Of a stretch of 64,000 nucleotides of DNA, positions 26,441-35,769 are shown piece after piece (positions within the stretch are counted from its first letter, which is position 1; each line of letters opens with the position of its first letter). The DNA comes from G965267335 sp965267335 (GTDB taxonomy: Bacteria; Bacteroidota; Bacteroidia; Cytophagales; JAAEPT01): NCBI GenBank assembly GCA_965267335.1, contig OZ253953.1, forward strand, positions 2,976,001 through 3,040,000. Direction: 5' to 3'. Below the pieces are notes generated by a model, which searched no databases, had not been told where the DNA came from, and saw only the letters and a program-made list of their open reading frames with translations. Made by a program: the position numbers and the translations under genes.

Positions 26441-26608
26441 AACCGCAGAGACGCTGAGTTCGCAGAGTTTCTCTAAAGGCACCTACTGAGCTGTAAAGCG
26501 AGGTAGGTCTTTGCGGTAAATTTCTTGTAATTAATGAGAATCAGCTCTCCACCTAATCATTAGAGACCATTATTTCGGAGTTAATGCTGATGAAGTAGGA
26601 ACTAGTTT
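26441..26608 (+). repeat. GxxExxY-associated repeat unit 1 (gene lost)
   Basis: A leader with the inverted GGCACCTAC...GTAGGT segment and CTTTGCGGTAAA leads to ATTAATGAGAATCAGCTCTC (from 26530), which matches the first codons of the intact gene at 26732, then to a degraded copy of the ssb 3' end (26569-26600). Reads as a remnant after deletion of most of a GxxExxY gene. Confidence 0.7.
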
Positions 26609-26609
26609 T

Positions 26610-26731
26610 TATTTAAACGCAAAGAAAAGAAGAATTCGCAAAGGGCACGAAGAACTTGGCGTCCTCTGCGAAATCTTTGCGCACCTACTGAGCCGTCAGG
26701 CGAGGTAGGTCTTTGCGTTAAAATTTTTGTT
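26610..26731 (+). repeat. Repeat unit 2 leader, before the intact GxxExxY gene
   Basis: Contains the shared segments AATTCGCAAAG, GAACTTGGCGTCCTCTGCG and the hairpin CACCTAC...GTAGGT, followed by CTTTGCGTTAAAATTTTTG ahead of the ATG at 26732. Matches units 3 and 4 closely. Confidence 0.75.
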
Positions 26732-27118
26732 ATGAACGAAAATCAACTCTCTCAAATAGTAATCGGTGAGGCCATTGAAGTTCATCGAGAACTTGGACCT
26801 GGCTTATTAGAGAAGACATATCAAGAATGTCTTTATTATCAACTTGACCAATTTGGGTTTCACGTTGAAAAAGAAAAACCTATGCCACTTAAATACAGAA
26901 ATGTGGCCCTTGATTGTGGTTACAGAATTGATCTACTGGTTGAAAACAAATTATTAATAGAGCTAAAGAGCGTTGAGTATTTATCAGATATCCACTTAGC
27001 ACAAACACTGACATACCTCAAACTCGGTAATTTAAAACTCGGTTTACTAATGAATTTCAATGTCACGCTTCTAAAGCATGGGATTCAACGTGTTGTAAAT
27101 AATCTCGAAACTCGCTGA
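26732..27118 (+). CDS. GxxExxY-family PD-(D/E)XK nuclease-like protein
   Basis: 128 residues. The family motif is GPGLLEKTYQECL (G-x-x-E-x-x-Y). Following PLKYRNVALDCGYRIDLLVENKLLIELKSVE gives the D...E-x-K arrangement of a PD-(D/E)XK nuclease fold. The catalytic residues look intact. Function unknown; as I recall, the family is usually found inside repeated DNA, as here, and may act on it. The gene has a leader repeat before it and a copy of the ssb 3' end after it. Confidence 0.88.
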   Translation: MNENQLSQIVIGEAIEVHRELGPGLLEKTYQECLYYQLDQFGFHVEKEKPMPLKYRNVALDCGYRIDLLVENKLLIELKSVEYLSDIHLAQTLTYLKLGNLKLGLLMNFNVTLLKHGIQRVVNNLETR

Positions 27119-27120
27119 TA

Positions 27121-27183
27121 TAAGCGATTCATCACGGAGATTGTTGCTTCTGAGTTGATGTTGATGGGTAAGTAATAGTTATT
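27121..27183 (+). repeat. Duplicate of the ssb 3' end
   Basis: From TAAGCGATTC to the AGTTATT, 60-odd bases with only three differences from 26368-26430, including the GATGGGTAAG and TAGTTATT segments. It has no start codon and is not translated as ssb. It marks the right end of the duplicated or inserted segment carrying the GxxExxY gene. Confidence 0.85.
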
Positions 27184-27190
27184 TAATTAA

Positions 27191-27404
27191 CCCTGCCTGC
27201 GGTAGGCTGGCGCAAAGAAAATAAGAATTCGCAAAGTGCACAAAGAACTTGGCGTCCTCTGCGAAAACTTTGCGCACCTACCGATCCGTCAGGCGAGGTA
27301 GGTCTTTGCGATAAATTTCTTATGATTAATGAGAATCAGCTCTCCTCCTAATCATTAGAAACCATTATTTCGGAGTTAATACTGATGAAGTAGAAACTAG
27401 TTTT
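27191..27404 (+). repeat. Repeat unit 3 (gene lost)
   Basis: Leader with GAACTTGGCGTCCTCTGCG and CACCTACCGATCC...GTAGGT, then ATTAATGAGAATCAGCTCTC (27325) and a degraded ssb 3' end (27363-27400). Same arrangement as unit 1, with CGCAAAGTGCACAAAG as a local variant. Confidence 0.7.
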
Positions 27405-27547
27405 TAATTAACCACAAAGAAAATAAGAATTCGCAAAGTGCACGAAGAACTTGGCGTCCTCTGCGAAATCTTTGCGCACCTACCGAGCCATCAGGCGAGG
27501 TAGGTCTTTGCGGTAAATTTCTTGTAATTAATGAGAATCAGCTCACA
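27405..27547 (+). repeat. Repeat unit 4 (truncated)
   Basis: Leader as in unit 3 (GAACTTGGCGTCCTCTGCG, hairpin CACCTACC...GTAGGT), then ATTAATGAGAATCAGCTC (27527), then sequence diverges and ends near the DUF4832 gene terminus at 27600. No ssb-tail copy is seen. Confidence 0.65.
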
Positions 27548-27599
27548 ACTTGATCTAAAGGACTTTGCGGTTTCAATAAAGAATAATACAAGTAAAAAA

Positions 27600-29270
27600 T
27601 CATTCTTTAACAAATACTCTAACACACTCCCCACCAGCAGTAATCACCTTCACCAAATACTCCCCGGGTCCATACCCACTTATATCTATTGTAAAGCTCC
27701 TTCTCTCCCCACTATTTCCCAACTCCGGATTCACCGTATCAAGCAACACCTTTCCTCCCACTTCCATAACAACCACACCAGTCACTGCTGTATTTCCATC
27801 TATTTCAACAGTTACCATACCTGATCCGGGGTTCGGATATATTTGCATTTCACCATCTGAAACAATCTGCACTCCACTTCCTGTAATCGTACTTACTACA
27901 ACCATTTGGTCCAAATCATTCATACCGGTAACAGCATCCCACACATTTTCATTAGCAAACCGAATACTGTACTCCGGGCGACTCATAAGTCCGGAACTCA
28001 AATCAGGCAAAAACAAATAGACATGATACGTCCCATCACTGAGCTGATCAGTAGAAATAGTTTCATTAACCACAACCTGATCTTCCCAGGTCCTTACATC
28101 ATCCGGAAGAAGAAACATTGTCGTATCAGACGTATCACCATTTTCCAGCACGAGATACAGCCTTCTTTCCTTATAGGGTCTTGCATAGCCTTCATTACGA
28201 AGTTGAATACTGATATCTAATTCATCACCATTTCGCTCAAAAGTAGAGCTCTCCAACACAAAGCGATAACCCAAACCTTTCAATATATCATCATACAGAC
28301 CATCACTTATCCAATTATCCCAGTTCTGAGTGTAGTAATCTCGGTTGAGCATTGACCAGTTCGTTGAATCCATTTCAAAAACCGCGTTAGAGCCATCTGT
28401 ACGTGGTGCATTGAGACCATTGGTCTCTCCAGTCATTGGGACATACTTTGTTTCATTGGAAATAAATGAATAGTCCACAGTTCCTACCGGATTTTCATTA
28501 GCACTACTCACCGAATATGTACCTTGATCTCCCCAATTATTCAGGAATGCATCATTAAAAAAGCCGATTCTTGCACTGGACATACCTGTATATGCAGTAG
28601 TCTCATTCAAGGGAGTTGTACCACTAATTTGTCTTTTGATCTCCGCATAACGCACTTGTATCGGAATGGATACTGGAGTAGAACTGATCATGGAATCTAC
28701 CAATTGCTTTCGAGCATCCCATTGAGCAGCGCTGATACTTCCTTCATCACCAAACTCTGATGAGCGTGTATAATACCACTCTCCCCAGGTACCTAAAAGT
28801 CCGGCCTGATGGGTAACAATGATGTCTTTATTGGTTTCAAGAATGGGAGCTATTTGTCCCAAATGGGCAAATATCTGATTGAGCGAAGGCTGCTGTGGAT
28901 CACTGGTTATACCGTTAGAATAGGAAAACCTTACAATACATTTCAAACCAGCGTTCCTGATAATATCAAAGTCATTCTGAATATTAGCTAAATATGTTGC
29001 ATTGATATCCTGAGTAAGGAAATCATCCATAAGAAAATAACGGAATATTACCGTCACCTTATCTGTAGATGTTCTCCAACCGGTTAGTTCGCTTTCAGAT
29101 AAATTCGAGTAATCGGAGGTACTACTATAGTTACCATCGGTAATTGAATACTTCTGCAAACCACGCTCGGGGTTGGCAATAACCTCATCGTACTCGATAT
29201 AGTTCTTAGTTGTCTGCGCCTGTAGACTTATACACAGAAAGCCTAAAAAAGCAAGAACGACAGGTTTCAT
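27600..29270 (-). CDS. Secreted DUF4874/DUF4832-type protein with type A T9SS CTD
   Basis: 556 residues from the ATG at 29270; an upstream ATG at 29297 would add nine residues ahead of the signal peptide (KPVVLAFLGFLCISLQAQ). Residues ~20-210 resemble DUF4874 (NPERGLQKY, IFRYFLMDDF, THQAGLLGTWGEWYY) and ~220-430 DUF4832, found together in proteins thought to act on glycans. The last ~80 residues are a CTD (IYPNPGSGMVTVEI, then GEYLVKV and a terminal VFVKE). Encoded directly beside the GH16 gene; polysaccharide use is inferred from that neighbourhood. Confidence 0.8.
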   Translation of the reverse strand: MKPVVLAFLGFLCISLQAQTTKNYIEYDEVIANPERGLQKYSITDGNYSSTSDYSNLSESELTGWRTSTDKVTVIFRYFLMDDFLTQDINATYLANIQNDFDIIRNAGLKCIVRFSYSNGITSDPQQPSLNQIFAHLGQIAPILETNKDIIVTHQAGLLGTWGEWYYTRSSEFGDEGSISAAQWDARKQLVDSMISSTPVSIPIQVRYAEIKRQISGTTPLNETTAYTGMSSARIGFFNDAFLNNWGDQGTYSVSSANENPVGTVDYSFISNETKYVPMTGETNGLNAPRTDGSNAVFEMDSTNWSMLNRDYYTQNWDNWISDGLYDDILKGLGYRFVLESSTFERNGDELDISIQLRNEGYARPYKERRLYLVLENGDTSDTTMFLLPDDVRTWEDQVVVNETISTDQLSDGTYHVYLFLPDLSSGLMSRPEYSIRFANENVWDAVTGMNDLDQMVVVSTITGSGVQIVSDGEMQIYPNPGSGMVTVEIDGNTAVTGVVVMEVGGKVLLDTVNPELGNSGERRSFTIDISGYGPGEYLVKVITAGGECVRVFVKE

Positions 29271-29395
29271 AGAATTAAATATAGATGGAAATGACATAAT
29301 TAAAATTATTACTCAACCTCAAAATAAGACATTGAAATTGAACTTAATAACTAAACATCAGCAATTCCCAAGACTAATGATATCTTAATTAGGCG

Positions 29396-29433
29396 CTTCA
29401 GAAAACACACCGGAGCGCATAACACTCCGGTGT
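29396..29433 (-). terminator. Rho-independent terminator of the GH16 gene
   Basis: ACACCGGAG and CTCCGGTGT form a perfect nine-base-pair stem with a nine-base loop; on the minus strand it is followed by GTTTTC. It lies directly after the stop of the GH16 gene at 29444. Confidence 0.75.
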
Positions 29434-29443
29434 AGGCCACAGT

Positions 29444-31303
29444 CTATTCTTTAAGAAATCGAATCATCTTATCGTGTCCCAATACCTTGATCATATACAC
29501 CCCTGGTACAAGATCTGAGATATCCGCACTTGCTGAACCGGATTTGTTCCTGGCAAAGGAAATCCTTGCCTCATCTCCATACATATCAACAATGGATATA
29601 TCCGAAGCCTCAGCACCCGCTACCGAAATTCTGTCAAAAGCCGGATTGGGAAATACAGTGATAGGATTCTCTACTTCTTCTTCTAATGCTAAAGAAGACA
29701 TTTTAGCACCGGACACTTGCGTAATTTTAATCCAATTGATATTCCAGCCTGATTGTGGTGCATAGATACCAAAGTTGTAAGTTCCGGCATTAACGTTCAC
29801 CGTATGAGAAACGGTAGTCCAGTTTTGCCAGCCACCAGTTGCTGGGATACCAACATTACCAAGTTGTATCGACCCGGCATTTAAGTCTGCTGACAACTGA
29901 GCACCTCCCGGGCTCGCTACGCGATACTCTATTTTATAGGCACCTGAAGCAGGAAAGTTAATACCATTATAAGCCATCCAATCTCCGGCATCTATCCAAC
30001 CCACATTTTGGCCCCCGCCTGCATCTGAAGTGCCTTCCAATTGTACTCCTGCCATAGCTGAATAACTTTCTGCCTGAATTACTTTTTCAAATCCACCACC
30101 ACCGGCAGGAACTAGTTGCCAGTGAGCTGATGTTTGTCCTCCGTCTTGCCATTGTTGTATATTTCCACCATTTGAAGTACTCCATCCTGCCACTTCAATG
30201 AGCTTGTTGCTATGTTTATTAAGCAACTTATAATATCCATTCCCAACAGGTATTGCCACAAATTGTTGATTAGCTCCATTGTGCGCATTCCATTGCAAAA
30301 TATTAGCCCCATTGGAGGTGGACCAACCGCCTACATCTAATGCATGACCACTATGAACAGATTCTATTCTATACGTGCCAGACCCCAGGTGTACCAACCT
30401 AAACTTTTGATTGTTGCCACCATGATAATCCCACTGGATGATATTTCCTCCAGGCTCGGTGCTCCATCCACCAACATCCATATACTTATTACTATGACGG
30501 TTTCGTAAATAGTAGGTACCGGCAAGTCCGGGGTCTCCTGTTGGAGTATTCGAACGAGTGTATACCCTTACGTAGTCTACCCTCATCTGAGCCGGGAATG
30601 CTCCATTATCAACCGAAAATCCAGGCCAGTTCCCTCCTATTGCCATATTGAGTAACAAGAAGTAATTGTTGTGAAACTCATGAGTACCATTTACTCCACC
30701 AGCAATATTAACTTCATGGTACTTGACTCCATCAAGAAACCATTGGATTCTGTTCTCATCCCACTCGACAGCATAATTATGAAATCCCGTGATATTATTG
30801 ACTCCTACATTACCCCCATAATTTGCGTAATTACCGTTTTGATCACGCCAGTGTATAGTGCCGTAAGTCCGATGTTCTGCATTAACATGTTCCATCACAT
30901 CTATCTCACCACAAGCCGGCCAGCCTACTGAAGAGATATTATCACCAAGCATCCAGAATGCAGGCCACACACCTTGGAAAGCAGGCATTGAGATTCTGGC
31001 TTCCATTCGCCCATACTTCCAAGATTTCTTTCCTTGTGTTTTCATTCTGGCAGATGTATACTGGGCGCCACCAAAATTTTCTCTCCTGGCTGTGATAACC
31101 AGGTGTCCGTTCTGGACAGTCGCATTTTCTCTTCTATAGTACTGAAGCTCATTATTCCCCCATCCTGAGGCTCCCCGCCCCGTCTCAAACACCCAGTCAG
31201 GGCTGATGCTACCATTAAACTCATCGGACCAAACAAGCTGCCAATTCTGAGAATAGGAGTTAAACGCAGCTAGAAGAAGTAAAGTAAAGATCACTCGTTT
31301 CAT
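29444..31303 (-). CDS. Secreted GH16 beta-glucanase-like enzyme with ricin, CBM6 and T9SS CTD
   Basis: 619 residues from ATG at 31303, where the signal peptide MKRVIFTLLLLAAF begins; a further-upstream TTG start adds an implausible basic extension. GH16 domain (~20-265): WSDEFNG, GRMEARI, and the catalytic GEIDVMEH (E-x-D-x-x-E). Then three ricin-type repeats with QWDYHGGNNQKF and QWNAHNGANQQF (~270-400), a CBM6 (~405-535: WIDAGDWMAY, YRVASPGG, WINWIKI-like end) and a type A CTD (VFPNPAFDRISV, terminal IRFLKE). Probable laminarin or related beta-1,3/1,4-glucan hydrolase exported by the T9SS. Transcribed with its own terminator. Confidence 0.9.
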   Translation of the reverse strand: MKRVIFTLLLLAAFNSYSQNWQLVWSDEFNGSISPDWVFETGRGASGWGNNELQYYRRENATVQNGHLVITARRENFGGAQYTSARMKTQGKKSWKYGRMEARISMPAFQGVWPAFWMLGDNISSVGWPACGEIDVMEHVNAEHRTYGTIHWRDQNGNYANYGGNVGVNNITGFHNYAVEWDENRIQWFLDGVKYHEVNIAGGVNGTHEFHNNYFLLLNMAIGGNWPGFSVDNGAFPAQMRVDYVRVYTRSNTPTGDPGLAGTYYLRNRHSNKYMDVGGWSTEPGGNIIQWDYHGGNNQKFRLVHLGSGTYRIESVHSGHALDVGGWSTSNGANILQWNAHNGANQQFVAIPVGNGYYKLLNKHSNKLIEVAGWSTSNGGNIQQWQDGGQTSAHWQLVPAGGGGFEKVIQAESYSAMAGVQLEGTSDAGGGQNVGWIDAGDWMAYNGINFPASGAYKIEYRVASPGGAQLSADLNAGSIQLGNVGIPATGGWQNWTTVSHTVNVNAGTYNFGIYAPQSGWNINWIKITQVSGAKMSSLALEEEVENPITVFPNPAFDRISVAGAEASDISIVDMYGDEARISFARNKSGSASADISDLVPGVYMIKVLGHDKMIRFLKE

Positions 31304-31404
31304 ATTTTTAGGTTTAGGTTTAACAAGGGCCAGCCAGAGCACCCCGAAATCCAGGGCGCTGACTAACCTTCTACTTACGCTAAGTGTGTATTGTTAACTA
31401 GGAA

Positions 31405-34260
31405 TTATTCTTTAAGGAATCTACTGATACTCAGAGTGCCATCAACAGATATAACTTTGACAGTATATATACCGGCAGGTGCACGGTTCAGACTTACCTT
31501 ACTTTGGAAAGTCCCTTCGTAAATGACCTGTCCCTGCATACTGGATATCACCATCTGACCTCCGCTAAGAGACCCGTCCAGGTCTGCTATATTCAATTCT
31601 CCGAAAGCCGGGTTCGGATAAGTATCCAGTTGTCTCAGTTCAGTAGGATCATTATCAAGCATTTCACTTGATTCTGCGGCTACGGCACCACCGCTCACTT
31701 TTGTTATTCTGATCCAGTTGATATTCCAGCCGGATTGTGGAGCGAAAACACCAAACTGATAAGTACCCGCGTTCACACCAACAGTATGAGAAACGGTCGT
31801 CCAGTTTTGCCATCCACCAGTCGCAGGTATGTTTACCGTACCTAACTGAATTGATCCGGCATTGAGATCTGCTGATAGGACAGAACCACCTGGACTTGCT
31901 ACTCTGTATTCAATCAGATAGTTAGCCGTTTCAGGAAAATTGATATCGTAGTATGCCATCCAATCTCCGGCATCTATCCAACCGACATTGATTCCTCCGC
32001 CATCATCTGTCGTAGGTTCGGTTTGAACACCAGCCATGTTGTTATAATCTTCAGCCTGTATAAACACACTGTGATCCGGAGTTGGTACCGGAACAAGTTC
32101 CCACTGTGCAGCCAGCTGATCATTATTGTCCCACTGGTGCACATTGGCTCCGGCATTATTACTATTGCCATCTACCGAAATACATTTGCTGCTATGTAAT
32201 GGAATGAGCTGGTAAAAATTCCCGGTGTTATTGTAAACAATGAATTTTTGGTTATCACCACCAACATAATCCCATTGCAATAGGTTTGCTCCGTTAGCCT
32301 TACTTATGCCTCCTATATCCATCGCTTTACCACTGTGCACGTTCCTAATAACATAGACTCCATCACCCAGTCCCTGAAACTCAAACTGCTGATTTGCTCC
32401 TCCGTGATAGTGCCATTGTAGGATGTTAGCACCATTATCAGTTCCCCAATTAGCTACATCAAGGTATTTTCCGCTCTTCCTGTTTTTGATGAAGAATCGC
32501 TGCCCGCTAAGTCCCGTTTGACCATTTGGCCTGACTCTTATTGATGTCATAAGGTCATTGAATCCATTGTCAACCAAACAGTTGTCTGATGAAGTCAGCA
32601 ACACTGAGTTACCAGTGAAATTATCATGTTCATATACCCGTGTTTTGTAGCCCTTCTTAACCGATATTGATGAGAGACCATCATTACCATAACCCAATGC
32701 TTGTAGCTGACCGAGGTTAAAGTCTCCCCTGGCAAGTCCAACTGCCGTTCCGGTCATATTACAATGCTCGTGTAGTGTTACAACAGCATCTCCAGATGGT
32801 GGAGGATTTACGCCCGGAGGTATGTTTCCCGTAATTTGAAAATCACCTGTTGATGCATAATCCAGGTAGCCTGTTGTCGGATTTCCAGTTCCGATTCCAT
32901 CCACCCTTATGTAGTACGTACCCGCACCAACATTTACATTGATATTAGCAGAAAGGTCAGGGTTACTCGAAGAAGCTATTACAGCACCTGAAGCATTTAA
33001 GAGCCTCGCTTCTACATCAAGATTGGTCCACGCACTTCTTGGGGCAACGGTAAAGTTGACATTACCACCCCCAGTCGTGAACTTAAACATATCGATATCA
33101 TTCTCCTGACCGATGATACCTACATTATTGCCATTGATATTTCCATTACTGCCAATTTGAAGAGTAGTAGCACCTCCGGTATTACCGGCATGATCATCAG
33201 CTCTGAAACCAAAACCGTTACCTGGACTGGCAATTATGGCGATATCATCCTGGTGATTGTTTGCATTTGCATACTCCCCCTTACTCCAATGATCAATTCT
33301 TTTACCAAAGGCCGCTCCCATAATTGGTCCCCAATCACCGTGGCCATTGTAATATCCTTCACTAGGACTTGTACGACCGTCATGACCTAATCCCAGGGTA
33401 TGTCCGACTTCATGAGAGGCGGTGGTTGCTGCCGTTTGAATACCACCATTAAATACCCAACATGGCGTATTATCATTCCAGGTAAACGAATTCATATAGG
33501 CTACACCACCCGAGCCCGGAGCTGCCGTGTTCGTGGTTGTAAAAATTGTCATCATTCTTCGGTTACGAGGTGCCGCATCAAATACGCTTCTATTGGTAGT
33601 AACATTTACCTGGAAGGCATAAAAGTCCTGAGCTACTCTCTCCCATATCTCAGCTATTTGGGCATTGCTGTAGTTTCTTGATACTGCATTGATAGGATTT
33701 CCTCCATTCCATGGTGTACCCGATACATACTCACCGTCAAAATCGAGGTATACTACCGCTGTTGCTCCGGGTAAACTTTGTAAATCAGGCTGAGCCGCTG
33801 CGGTAGCCTTTTGTCCTGAAGTCGATGATTTGGTATTCACCTCATCAAATTCGACACAAAGGACCTCATGGATATCCACCTCCTTGATAAATACGGCTCC
33901 ATGTTCATCCGCACTATACTTATAGGCTTTCTTCTCTTCCTTAAGGACGATATTACCGATCACTTCATTCTCAGAAGCGCTAATGAAGAAATTTGAAGAC
34001 TTATGATTGGTTACAGTTCCTACCATATAGACTCCTTTGCCACCCTTTTCAAAATTAATTTCAAGATCTAGTTGATCAGTCTCCGATACTTTCTGATGAA
34101 GCATTGATTTGCCTCCTGATAGTTTGGAGTTACTAGCTTGAGCTTTTGTGGAGGTAATAAAATTTTTAACGCTTCCTAAATACACCGATTGTGCATGGGT
34201 GTAAGTGGTAAGACCAAGTAAAAGAACAATACTCAGACTGAGGTTGTAAATTCTTATCAT
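31405..34260 (-). CDS. Secreted metallopeptidase with PPC, beta/gamma-crystallin, ricin, CBM6 and T9SS CTD
   Basis: 951 residues. Signal peptide (LSIVLLLGLTTYTHAQ). A prodomain precedes the catalytic zinc motif HEVGHTLGLGHDG (~282-294), a reprolysin/M12-like H-E-x-x-H-x-x-G-x-x-H, with the Met-turn in PIMGAAFGK. Then a PPC-like domain (~355-480), a beta/gamma-crystallin-like pair (~495-585: HEHCNMTG, YEHDNFTG), ricin repeats (~590-730), CBM6 (~735-860) and CTD (~880-951: TYPNPAFGEL, ISRFLKE). The ricin-CBM6-CTD part closely parallels the GH16 protein next door, implying domain exchange. Likely a secreted protease tethered to glycans. Confidence 0.88.
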   Translation of the reverse strand: MIRIYNLSLSIVLLLGLTTYTHAQSVYLGSVKNFITSTKAQASNSKLSGGKSMLHQKVSETDQLDLEINFEKGGKGVYMVGTVTNHKSSNFFISASENEVIGNIVLKEEKKAYKYSADEHGAVFIKEVDIHEVLCVEFDEVNTKSSTSGQKATAAAQPDLQSLPGATAVVYLDFDGEYVSGTPWNGGNPINAVSRNYSNAQIAEIWERVAQDFYAFQVNVTTNRSVFDAAPRNRRMMTIFTTTNTAAPGSGGVAYMNSFTWNDNTPCWVFNGGIQTAATTASHEVGHTLGLGHDGRTSPSEGYYNGHGDWGPIMGAAFGKRIDHWSKGEYANANNHQDDIAIIASPGNGFGFRADDHAGNTGGATTLQIGSNGNINGNNVGIIGQENDIDMFKFTTGGGNVNFTVAPRSAWTNLDVEARLLNASGAVIASSSNPDLSANINVNVGAGTYYIRVDGIGTGNPTTGYLDYASTGDFQITGNIPPGVNPPPSGDAVVTLHEHCNMTGTAVGLARGDFNLGQLQALGYGNDGLSSISVKKGYKTRVYEHDNFTGNSVLLTSSDNCLVDNGFNDLMTSIRVRPNGQTGLSGQRFFIKNRKSGKYLDVANWGTDNGANILQWHYHGGANQQFEFQGLGDGVYVIRNVHSGKAMDIGGISKANGANLLQWDYVGGDNQKFIVYNNTGNFYQLIPLHSSKCISVDGNSNNAGANVHQWDNNDQLAAQWELVPVPTPDHSVFIQAEDYNNMAGVQTEPTTDDGGGINVGWIDAGDWMAYYDINFPETANYLIEYRVASPGGSVLSADLNAGSIQLGTVNIPATGGWQNWTTVSHTVGVNAGTYQFGVFAPQSGWNINWIRITKVSGGAVAAESSEMLDNDPTELRQLDTYPNPAFGELNIADLDGSLSGGQMVISSMQGQVIYEGTFQSKVSLNRAPAGIYTVKVISVDGTLSISRFLKE

Positions 34261-34609
34261 TTCTTTGAGTTTTGAGTTTAACAGTTCTAAAATCCCTTTC
34301 CTCTGATTTCATTAAACTCCCTCCCAAGTAAGGCGTACAGATGTGTGTAAGTAAATACAGTCACATTGGTGTTTAGCGTCTCAGTGACTTTAAATAATCA
34401 CAAAAAAATCCACGAAAAGTGATATAAAATCTATGGAATAGTTCTAAGCGGGTTCACTGAAATCCCGTTAAAGAGCAAAAAAACTTCACGGATAAAGCAC
34501 AAGAGAAATACGACTCCAAAACCTATAACAGAGGATTTGTAAAATTGTGTCCGGTAAATGTCCATACCGAATAGTACAGTACAGACGCAATGAAAAAAAA
34601 GTGTGGAAT
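34261..34609. other. 349-base gap, no gene
   Basis: Upstream region of the metallopeptidase and downstream of the MscS gene. Short ATG-initiated frames are not convincing. No terminator hairpin or promoter box was clear. Confidence 0.4.
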
Positions 34610-35674
34610 TTATTTAGTTTCAGCAACAAGATGTCGCTTTCTAGGAAGTGATCCCGGGTAATTTTTCTGTATAAAAGTGATTAATTTCTCGCGTACATCG
34701 CAGCGTAAATCCCAGGCACTACCAGAATCTTTTGCACTAACAAGGGCCCTCAATTGCATTCCTTCGGCCGTACTTTCCGTTACTACCAGGTTCTTCACTT
34801 TTTTATCCCAAAGTGGATGATCTTCCAGGATTCTATCAAGTTCGCTTCGCAAGTCCTCAACAGGAAAGGTATAATCTACCCAAATAAAAACCGAGCCAAG
34901 CAGGTCGGCCTTCTTCCGTGTCCAGTTCTGAAACGGGTTCTCAATAAAATATGACAGGGGTAATATTATCCTTCTCTCATCCCACACCTTAACAACAACA
35001 TAGGTAAGGGTGATCTCCTCTACCCTGCCGTACTCGCTTTCAACAATGACCACATCATCAATTCGGATAGGTTGTGTAAAAGCGATTTGAAAACCGGCTA
35101 ATAGGTTCCCAATTGTCTTTTGTGCAGCAAGTCCAATGACAAGCGTTGTTACACCAGCAGAAGCAAGGATACTAATTCCTACCTGACGAGCACTCTTGAA
35201 GCTCAACAGAATAACCGAGATGGTAATTAGAAACAGTATGAACAGAAGTAATTTTTTGATGTAAGAAAACTGTGTGTGTACCTTTCTTGACTTCATATTG
35301 TCCGTTTCTGACACATCAAATCGTTTCTCAAAAATCAATGATACGAGTCCCAAGACACGTGCTATTAACCAAGCACAGGATAGCACAATCAGGATAAATA
35401 AAGTCTTGGAAAGGAAAACAGAATTACTCCCGGAAAAATGAAAAAGAGGAAATGAAATTTTGGCTACAACCAGTCCGAATAGTGAAAAGAACGGAATCTT
35501 AAGATACTTGTTGATTTTCTTGTTCTCTACATCAAAGGCCCGGTGTACTGAACGCTGTATGAGCAAGTAGAAAAGCATTCCTAAAACGAAGCCTAAAACT
35601 ACAGCACCAAGCAGCAGAAAAATATGATAACGAGGGTCAACCGATTCCTTTAAATAATTGCTGAGTGAATCCAT
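34610..35674 (-). CDS. MscS-family mechanosensitive channel
   Basis: 354 residues from ATG at 35674; a TTG five codons upstream is less likely. Four hydrophobic segments are visible (~20-45, 65-85, 95-115, 140-165) followed by the pore helix and MscS core: VTTLVIGLAAQKTIGNLLAG, FTQPIRIDDVV, YGRVEEI. The cytoplasmic beta and alpha/beta domains follow (~210-354). Likely inner-membrane tension-gated channel that protects against osmotic down-shock. Stands alone between the metallopeptidase and the anti-sigma gene. Confidence 0.92.
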   Translation of the reverse strand: MDSLSNYLKESVDPRYHIFLLLGAVVLGFVLGMLFYLLIQRSVHRAFDVENKKINKYLKIPFFSLFGLVVAKISFPLFHFSGSNSVFLSKTLFILIVLSCAWLIARVLGLVSLIFEKRFDVSETDNMKSRKVHTQFSYIKKLLLFILFLITISVILLSFKSARQVGISILASAGVTTLVIGLAAQKTIGNLLAGFQIAFTQPIRIDDVVIVESEYGRVEEITLTYVVVKVWDERRIILPLSYFIENPFQNWTRKKADLLGSVFIWVDYTFPVEDLRSELDRILEDHPLWDKKVKNLVVTESTAEGMQLRALVSAKDSGSAWDLRCDVREKLITFIQKNYPGSLPRKRHLVAETK

Positions 35675-35769
35675 ATCACTAATTAACAAGAATTTAGGAA
35701 CTAATGCTTACCAAACTCAGAATAGTCAAAACATCTCTTTGATAGGCACAATAAAAATTCAAAATACTA

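Noticed and set aside
27531..27824. 97-residue plus-strand frame
   Set aside because: Begins in a degenerate repeat unit and runs antisense through the DUF4832 gene terminus.
34261..34609. Short plus-strand frame near 34589
   Set aside because: About 24 residues and overlaps the MscS gene end; no coding signal.
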